Assembly (NCBI GenBank): GCA_028583415.1
Contig: CM053274.1
Coordinates: 91,023,549 to 91,087,548 of the forward strand
Direction: 5' to 3'
Length of the DNA stretch: 64,000 nt
DNA from: Protea cynaroides
Taxonomy: Eukaryota; Streptophyta; Magnoliopsida; Proteales; Proteaceae
Shown here: positions 61,101 through 64,000 of the stretch, one piece after another
How positions within the stretch are numbered: position 1 is the first letter of the stretch
Layout: each line of letters opens with the position of its first letter
Notes under the pieces: generated by a model
Database searches by the model: none
Seen by the model: only the letters and a program-made list of their open reading frames with translations
What the model was told of the DNA's origin: nothing
Position numbers and translations under genes: made by a program

Positions 61101-63589
61101 TGCATCTTTTATTTCTGTGCCTTCCATTTTGCTCTTTGTTTGGTGTTACATTGTTATTCTTCTCTTCTGGTTGGTATACGATATTGCTTTCATTTGAAAG
61201 GTATTGATCTGGTTTCAATCTCTTTGCCATTGTTGGTATTACGTTGGTCTGCCCTTGGTTTAGTATATCAATTTTCTGCTTTTCATAATGGAGAAATCTG
61301 GGTTCAACAGACTTCCAATCAGTGGGTGATATGGACCATTCAGGTCTGGCAGTCAGTGGTAGAAACAGTCACTGAAAACATTGCCATATATCCCGAGCTA
61401 CAGAAAGGGTAAACCGATCTATGATGGATTCATGGGGGGAAGAGCGGGAGATGCAGGTCAACCTGGTCTGAGTCCAGGCTTAAGTTGACTTGGGTTGGCA
61501 TGGGTAAGCTGTCAGGGAAGGCCAGTTTGACATGGTAAGCTTAGGGAACGTCAACTAATGCATGCATTCACAAGCTAAAACTAATTTAAAATAACCCAAA
61601 AAGTACTTTTAAGACTAAATCCTGTAGATAAAGCAATGGTCAATAAATAAGCTAGACATTTTAAGCTCATAACAATTGTTTTTGCAAAGTTGGAAGAAGA
61701 AGAAGAAAGACTACAACAACTCAACTCAGCTAAGACATATCCAAGTAATGGGATTGGGTAAACGAATCCTGTTTCTTCTCTTAATGGGAGAGATAGAAAT
61801 CATATGTGCATGATATGTCTTGCAATATGGCTTTGTGTGTGCCATGATCCACACAAAATTATATTAGTATGAATGATTCATGCTTATGAAAAAATACTTC
61901 AAGCTTATTCCTCAAGACAGTACATGGATCTCGCAAATTCCTAGCACAAAACAAAAAGAGGAGCAAAACAGCATTGCCCAATGTTGGAATAATGGTTTGA
62001 CTTGTCTAGAATGATAAAGATCATGCTTCATTTATAGAGTAAAAGGATTTACATGAAAGGAAAGAAAGAAAAGTAAAAGAAAAAACACGAATGGAAAGTA
62101 GGTGAGGTAGATCAGGTAGGTGAGGAATGAGTAAGCACTCATTTTCCCACATACATCGAACCTAGACATTACAATACCCAATAAACCTAAAGATTGCATT
62201 TTTGTAACTCCTTTCAATTTAAAACAGAGCACAATGGCTCTTCTAACAGTATCAAGCATCAACCACTCTAGTCCTTCTTTAGAACACACAAAACCATCTT
62301 TCTCAATGAAATGATCGAAATCCATCTTCACAGATGATAAGAGTGCTCTTCCAATTTTGGCAGTATGTCCTTTTCTTTTGTTTTCTTCCTCATCTTTTTT
62401 CTTGCATTTTTTTTCCTGGGAAGGATTGGTTTCTTGTGTTTCAGATTCCTTCAAAATGATCTCATGATCCTACTAAAAGTTTTGATTTGAGGTTACAATT
62501 TTTTTTTTAAAAAGATGGAACTTTTAGACATGATTTGAAAACAATCTAGGACATGATGATGACTGATATATGGGCTAACGTGAATCCCTTTATTGTATTG
62601 TTGTGGCTTTCCTTTGTTAAAACACACACAGATAGTAATACTCTACCTTCTCTTTGGGGTATTTTCCCACCTCTTAATACATATTTCTTAAGTTATCAAA
62701 GAAGAAAGGAAATGACGAAAATATATAAAACATTGTAGGAAAGATATGTCACACTATGGAGAAAGGAATACAAGAAGTCTACGAGAAAGCTTAGGTTGCA
62801 TCATGAACGATGGACGATAACAAAATTAAATTACCTGCAAATTGCTCCTAGTTGCTAGTTTGTACAGATGAGAGTTATTTACAATATTAGATCGTCTCCT
62901 GGTCAATTCTCCTTCATCAAGAGCTTCGAACAAAAGAAAAACGTGCCTTCCAACTGCATACTTGAGGAAACAATCACCAAGAACTTCAAGTCTTTCAAGT
63001 GAAAAGCGCTCCAGACACTTCTCTGTAGTGAGAGCTTCTAAGACCTAAAATGTAATTAAACCACAACCATGGAATTAAACATTGCCATACTAACAAATTT
63101 CATGAGCTGCCAAAACAGACATCAAACACTATTTGAGAAGGCCATACACGAGAGTTGGTAACTTCAGATCCCTCTGGGAATGAAGCTGATAACATGTCCT
63201 TAAGCTCAATTGCCACAAGTAGATTTTCCAGACGATGCATAATTGATGGTAATAAAGACAATGAACTCCCTATGTCTTTAGGAAAACCAATTATCTTCAA
63301 TTGACAAAGCTCTGGAGGTAACTCGACAAAGTGCTCCTCTTTTTCACGGACCACTGGTTTCACAGCAGAAAAAGATAGGGAATATAGAACACTAGATCGA
63401 AGAGGGAAGAAACCTAAGCATCTTAATCTGAAAAACATAGAAGTTTCCATGTAAACAATTTCTGAAGACATTAACCAAAATAAAGTACCTGTATCCTCAT
63501 GCTTACGGTTGTGAAGCAAATTGCGTAAAAGGAAAAGTTGTTTTGCCTTCAGAAGAGGCTGTTCAGGGTGTAAAAGACGAATCTCAAGC
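23321..63589 (-). CDS. DCL4: Dicer-like 4 (RNase III, antiviral / ta-siRNA), C-terminal 705 codons; continues beyond the right edge
   Basis: Nine exons on the minus strand: 63589-63489, 63353-63148, 63044-62835, 51200-50730, 50606-50334, 35526-35200, 24371-24134, 24048-23934, 23498-23321. They total 2119 nt with all phases agreeing and end in TAA. Order of parts: PAZ-to-RNase connector, RNase IIIa, RNase IIIb, first dsRBD, linker, second dsRBD. DCL4 rather than DCL1-3 is indicated by RNLLHNRKHED, LPPELCQLKIIGF, HHWLHKKTIADVVEALIGAF and the linker EAKLIGYDESPVNVV. DCL4 cuts long dsRNA into 21-nt siRNAs in ta-siRNA and antiviral silencing, with a DRB4-type partner. Both catalytic centres are intact, so the gene looks functional. 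Helicase, DUF283 and PAZ lie outside the window. Introns of 11634, 14807 and 10828 bp are packed with transposons. Confidence 0.93.
24372..25417. other. DCL4 intron, part upstream of the LTR element
   Basis: Intronic sequence with no gene. It contains a tandem pair of 24-bp units around CCAGCCTGAGGATACAAGAA (about 24450-24500). The rest is unique-looking. Confidence 0.6.
25418..27987 (-). mobile_element. Non-autonomous LTR retrotransposon (~2.57 kb) in a DCL4 intron, sense to DCL4
   Basis: Direct repeats 25418-25724 and 27636-27987 both begin TGTAACAMAATAGAAAATAAG, carry a (GA)n tract and share AACAACTACTAGATAGGATC. In minus orientation a polypurine tract (reverse complement of CTCCCCCCCTCTCAAG) abuts the 25.7-kb LTR, and a decayed primer site (TAGTATTAGAATGG) abuts the 27.6-kb LTR. 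So the element reads right to left. The internal region has no gag-pol; much of it is CAG/GTA-type triplet sequence with AGATCAGATC motifs. A clear 5-bp target duplication was not resolved. Confidence 0.8.
26849..27161 (+). mobile_element. Possible solo LTR nested in the non-autonomous element
   Basis: A 313-bp block begins TGTTAGCATCACC and ends TTTTTTTACA, breaks the triplet-rich composition around it and has a promoter-like CATTATAAATAAAAG. It resembles a copia LTR in the plus orientation. No matching flanking duplication was found, so the call is tentative. Confidence 0.4.
27988..29066. other. DCL4 intron sequence between two LTR elements
   Basis: No gene. It contains dispersed-repeat-like text near 28080-28300 and 28790-28960 (CACGTGGCAG, CCTAGGTGGC). 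Similar text recurs beyond the neighbouring copia element near 33650-33770, suggesting the copia landed in older repeats. Confidence 0.5.
29067..33644 (+). mobile_element. Ty1/copia LTR retrotransposon I (4.58 kb), antisense to DCL4
   Basis: 5' LTR 29067-29380 and 3' LTR 33341-33644 are flanked by a perfect 5-bp duplication ACCAT (29062-29066 and 33645-33649). The primer site TGGTATCAGAGCAG starts at 29381; the purine tract TTTGAAGGGGGG precedes the 3' LTR. The 5' terminal TG is mutated to TT. The LTR start can fold on itself (CCACCAGCATACTA-TAGCTGGTGGTA). Over about 210 aligned LTR bases I count roughly ten substitutions. Confidence 0.95.
29581..33194 (+). pseudogene. Decayed gag-pol of copia element I
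   Basis: Order is that of copia: short gag remnant (29581-29823), aspartic protease (WIFDTGSSHYMT, about 30140), GAG-pre-integrase (LWHSRLGH, about 30540), integrase core (HTDVWGPF, PQQNDVVE), reverse transcriptase with YVDD (about 32380), and a frame-shifted RNase H with ADADWAGD (about 32870). Several in-frame stops (for example about 30400, 31130, 32110 and 32740) and shifts break it. Most of gag is missing. The element cannot supply its own proteins. Confidence 0.92.
33645..35199. other. DCL4 intron, part nearest the RNase IIIb exon
   Basis: No gene or intact element seen. A (TC)n tract lies at about 34660-34685. Confidence 0.5.
35200..35526 (-). other. DCL4: DCL4 exon: end of RNase IIIb and first dsRNA-binding domain
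   Basis: 327 nt (109 codons), phase 0 at both ends. It starts VLGDLVESCVGAVLLDTGF with the second catalytic acidic pair of RNase IIIb. A dsRBD-like stretch runs from PIRELQELCQSHNWGFHF to SKRIAKRMAAQQIFLRLQ. The exon is isolated: 14.8 kb of intron upstream and 10.8 kb downstream. Confidence 0.93.
35527..36715. other. DCL4 intron sequence left of the nested copia pair
   Basis: No gene. It has a 29-A run near 35769, a G-rich tract near 36236, and a (GA)n tract at about 36595-36625. Confidence 0.5.
40100..40205 (+). repeat. Short tandem repeats at the edge of an insertion in copia III
   Basis: The phrase CTGTAAAGGTTYTCGTACCTGT occurs three times, twice followed by ACACAGCCTGCCAGGTA. It multiplies a copia motif (coding KGSRTCTQPARY) that normally occurs once before the reverse transcriptase. 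Confidence 0.85.
40206..40800. other. ~0.6 kb non-copia insert between integrase and reverse transcriptase of element III
   Basis: After the tandem repeats the copia frame vanishes and resumes near 40805, shortly before TTTTCTCAAGCC...GGTGGAAAGCAGC. The intervening AT-rich text has no LTR, inverted ends or long open frame. Origin unknown: captured sequence, filler from repair, or a small element with lost ends. Confidence 0.6.
43318..47360 (+). pseudogene. Decayed gag-pol of copia element II
   Basis: Gag begins near 43318 (MTTVSIVPEGSSDRS) and includes FLAGLNVEFDQIRSHVL (about 43950). No protease motif was recognised. Pre-integrase MWHQHLGHP is near 44535, integrase remnants span 44700-45300 (KGYKYYHP at the end), reverse transcriptase runs from 45818 (DPKWKAAMLEEM) with YVDDIVV near 46375, and RNase H/tail extends to about 47280 (DVFTKGLPG). 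Many stops and shifts. A ~160-bp foreign block rich in GATCTCG (about 43580-43740) interrupts gag. Confidence 0.9.
47486..48134. other. Repeat-like sequence right of the copia pair, host of the next insertion
   Basis: Starts abruptly at TTGTTGGATCAGAAAGAATG where the LTR of element II is cut. It is AT-rich, with a 23-A run near 48075. It may be a fragment of another element in reverse orientation; I could not identify it. Confidence 0.4.
48135..49600 (+). mobile_element. Small non-autonomous LTR retrotransposon (1466 bp, TRIM/LARD-like), antisense to DCL4
   Basis: LTRs 48135-48551 and 49194-49600 start TGTTAACTAATATTATTG and end AACA/TTACA. They are flanked by a perfect 5-bp duplication TGTTC (48130-48134 and 49601-49605). 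Primer site TGGTATCATAGC is at 48552; a 25-bp purine tract precedes the 3' LTR. The 642-bp interior encodes no gag-pol. It is built of CTACTACTG/GCTGCT triplets and CAGATCTGATTG motifs, a composition shared with the element at 25418-27987. Confidence 0.95.
49606..50333. other. DCL4 intron sequence next to exon group 2
   Basis: No gene or element recognised. AT-rich. Confidence 0.5.
50334..51200 (-). other. DCL4: DCL4 exon group 2: second half of RNase IIIa and start of RNase IIIb
   Basis: Exon 51200-50730 (157 codons) starts VYIRDQPFEPCQFFAFGRPCP and holds KTIADVVEALIGAFLVDSG, with the second catalytic D/E pair of RNase IIIa, then SLENLLGYQFLHKGLLVQAF opening RNase IIIb. A 123-bp intron follows. 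Exon 50606-50334 (91 codons) gives the IIIb signature RLEFLGDAVLDYLITCYLY and ends KCLNEGPKCPK at a phase-0 donor. The long minus-strand open frame 51200-50274 only looks continuous because that short intron has no stop. Confidence 0.93.
51201..51730. other. DCL4 intron between exon group 2 and copia IV
   Basis: Intronic. Holds the small MITE at 51394-51507 and a block near 51660 (TTTTTGGGTGAATAAAAGAATGTATTAAC) similar in style to repeat text in NAC intron 1. Confidence 0.5.
51394..51507. mobile_element. ~114-bp MITE with ATAGTTATCA ends
   Basis: Left end ATAGTTATCACGGAGGC and the reverse complement of the right end ATAGTTATCAAGAAGGCG pair as inverted repeats. The interior repeats GGCACT/CACCTAGACGCC. 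Ends of this type are common in small plant MITEs. No target duplication was resolved. Confidence 0.65.
51731..56929 (+). mobile_element. Ty1/copia element IV (5.2 kb), antisense to DCL4
   Basis: 5' LTR about 51731-52016 and 3' LTR 56652-56929 share CACGATGGGGGAGGACCCAT, GTCTATAAATATT and a CT-rich 3' part. Primer site TGATATCAGAGC starts at 52017. The 3' LTR end (TTTATAAC) and the 5' start (TGGTCACG) are mutated, and no target duplication is visible. The LTRs differ by several indels, including in the GCGCAA/AGCGCC region, so this is an old copy. Confidence 0.9.
52624..56590 (+). pseudogene. Decayed gag-pol of copia element IV
   Basis: Gag remnants run from 52624 (MAEISESKSTK) and 52836-53039 (IDNSIVDLVTHID). 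Protease SWIIESSASDHM has lost the catalytic DSG (about 53617). Integrase has YFVTFVDDYSRVTW (about 54180) and TPQQNDVAERKN (about 54410). Reverse transcriptase runs from about 55180 with IYVDDIVMT near 55690. RNase H and tail follow to about 56590 (LADVFTKSLG). Multiple stops and shifts; not functional. Confidence 0.92.
56930..58727. other. DCL4 intron sequence with a degenerate GTATCG repeat field
   Basis: No gene. From about 57800 repeat text appears (GGTTTCGACCAG, CGAGTTTCGACC) that recurs in inverted form near 59640-59800, suggesting an older element with the later ones inserted into it. Confidence 0.5.
58260..58600. repeat. Degenerate short-period repeat of GTATCG / GTATTG units
   Basis: At least fifteen copies of GTATYG, many as CGTATCGRYC, GAGCTGTATCGGTTCG or TATCGATACG, spaced 10-15 bp apart on both strands. 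Self-complementary overall. It forms spurious short open frames. Confidence 0.8.
58728..59582. mobile_element. ~855-bp foldback (full-length palindromic) element
   Basis: Left outer text ACACTTATTTATGACTAAT and the reverse complement of the right end ACTTATTTATGACTAATG pair. Pairing continues inward through TTCATAAATAA, CATTGGAATC/CATTTGAATCC, AATTCC-AAAGGATA, CCATAAATCTTATTATAGTAA, AAAATAATCTCTTG and GACTTTAAA-AGCATT, to a centre near 59155. Arms are ~400 bp with clear divergence and indels. No coding. Ends look like ACAACACTTATT but the exact boundary and target duplication are unclear. Confidence 0.85.
59583..61981. other. DCL4 intron sequence with retrotransposon leader remnants
   Basis: No intact gene. 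Two primer-site-like motifs follow LTR-like ends: AGGTTAACA-TGGTACCAGATCAGG near 60143 and TTTACA-TGGTGTCAGAGCCC near 60350. C-rich, CT-biased leader-type sequence follows (60400-61030). Long plus-strand open frames there (60335-61197) are proline/serine low-complexity artefacts of that composition. Confidence 0.5.
61982..62176 (-). mobile_element. Solo LTR of the copia element II family, sense to DCL4
   Basis: Read on the minus strand it starts TATTGTAATGTCTAGGTTC and ends CCATTATTCCAACA. It shares CTTTCATGTAAATCC, CTCTATAAAT and GTCTAGGTTC with the LTR of element II. A 5-bp duplication CCCAA flanks it (61977-61981 and 62177-62181). It marks an insertion whose interior was lost by LTR-LTR recombination. 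The minus-strand open frame 62454-62032 runs through it and is not a gene. Confidence 0.85.
62177..62834. other. DCL4 intron next to exon group 1
   Basis: No gene. Minus-strand text around 62210-62460 (62454-62182) stays open and lysine/glutamate rich but resembles no known DCL4 region, and no acceptor/donor pair joins it in phase to the flanking exons. Confidence 0.5.
62835..63589 (-). other. DCL4: DCL4 exon group 1: connector and first half of RNase IIIa
   Basis: Exons 63589-63489, 63353-63148 and 63044-62835. They encode LEIRLLHPEQPLLKAK, then VELPPELCQLKIIGF, SSLSLLPSIMHRLENLL and the RNase III signature ERFSLERLEVLGDCFLKY, where E and D of ERLEVLGD are metal-binding catalytic residues. 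The group ends at NNSHLYKLATRSNLQ before a phase-0 donor (62834). The acceptor of the first exon is CAG|GCTTGAG; the previous exon lies outside the window. Confidence 0.93.
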
Positions 63590-64000
63590 CTGACTCAATG
63601 AAAAATAGAGACAAGAACATAAATAAAGAAAAGGTTAAACAAATGCATGGATGGAAACAAAATCATTGTACAGGTTACTGGTGTCTGGTGAGTGGTGACA
63701 CTACTTAGACATACATTAACAGAGTTTTCCAAGTCACAGAATAAGGCATTGAGATAGTTGAAAAGTCAATGACTTGAAAACAGTTTGATGGCTAAAAATA
63801 CAAGCGGGAAAGTGAAATACATGCTGGCCACCATTTGAGCTGCCCCATGAAATTTGATACATAATTAAACCATAAGAATACAGTTTTTGCATGCATAAAT
63901 ATATGTATGATTCTTTGTTTATACCATGTATGTACATATGCATGTGTATTTGATGAGAAAAATGGAATCAATTTTCATGTAAAGTTAACCATTTCAACAA
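63590..64000. other. DCL4 intron at the right edge
   Basis: Upstream of the CAG|GCTTGAG acceptor; no further DCL4 exon was recognised before the window ends. Confidence 0.6.

Noticed and set aside
60335..61197. Proline/serine-rich open frames over 100 codons
   Set aside because: Produced by C-rich, CT-biased retrotransposon leader sequence after a primer-site motif; three overlapping frames are all open, typical of composition.
62032..62454. 140-codon minus-strand open frame inside the DCL4 gene
   Set aside because: Its C-terminal half is the solo LTR (61982-62176), and it joins no DCL4 exon in phase.
23321..63589. Reading the separate RNase III blocks at 24, 35, 50 and 63 kb as distinct genes
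   Set aside because: Splice phases join exactly and domain order is that of one DCL4 C terminus; no block has its own start or stop except the last.

Overview
The window is nuclear DNA of a flowering plant, most likely a eudicot. Evidence: GT-AG spliced genes for plant proteins (MCM5, a NAC-domain factor, Dicer-like 4, a plastid/mitochondrial-type FAD oxidoreductase), Ty1/copia retrotransposons primed by initiator-tRNA-like sites (TGGTATCAGAG), and foldback Mutator-like elements. The very long TE-filled introns suit a lineage with expanded introns; I cannot name the species.

Layout. 0.8-4.1 kb (minus): a complete nine-exon FAD-dependent oxidoreductase (461 aa). 5.7-10.9 kb (minus): a complete 18-exon MCM5 replicative helicase subunit (733 aa) with two E2F-like sites upstream. 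11.1-12.2 kb: an inverted-repeat element. 12.4-19.7 kb: a direct tandem duplication carrying two plus-strand NAC genes, the first decayed, the second open (217 aa). 19.7-23.1 kb: repeats, including three of the window's four ~240-bp foldback elements with 9-bp target duplications.

23.3-64 kb (minus): the C-terminal 705 codons of DCL4 in nine exons, continuing past the right edge. Its coding sequence here is only 2.1 kb, but three introns measure about 10.8, 14.8 and 11.6 kb. They hold four decayed copia elements (one inserted inside another), two non-autonomous LTR elements, solo LTRs, a MITE and an ~855-bp palindrome. The full-length copia elements lie antisense to DCL4.

I reconstructed splice sites by hand from reading frame, GT/AG and family resemblance. 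Frames close exactly in all four intact models: FAD 1386 nt, MCM5 2202 nt, NAC 654 nt, DCL4 2119 nt in the window. The genes do not form one pathway. The link worth noting is that the small-RNA enzyme DCL4 carries, in its own introns and just downstream, repeats able to fold into double-stranded RNA. I see no prokaryotic, organellar, CRISPR or clearly new protein-coding system.
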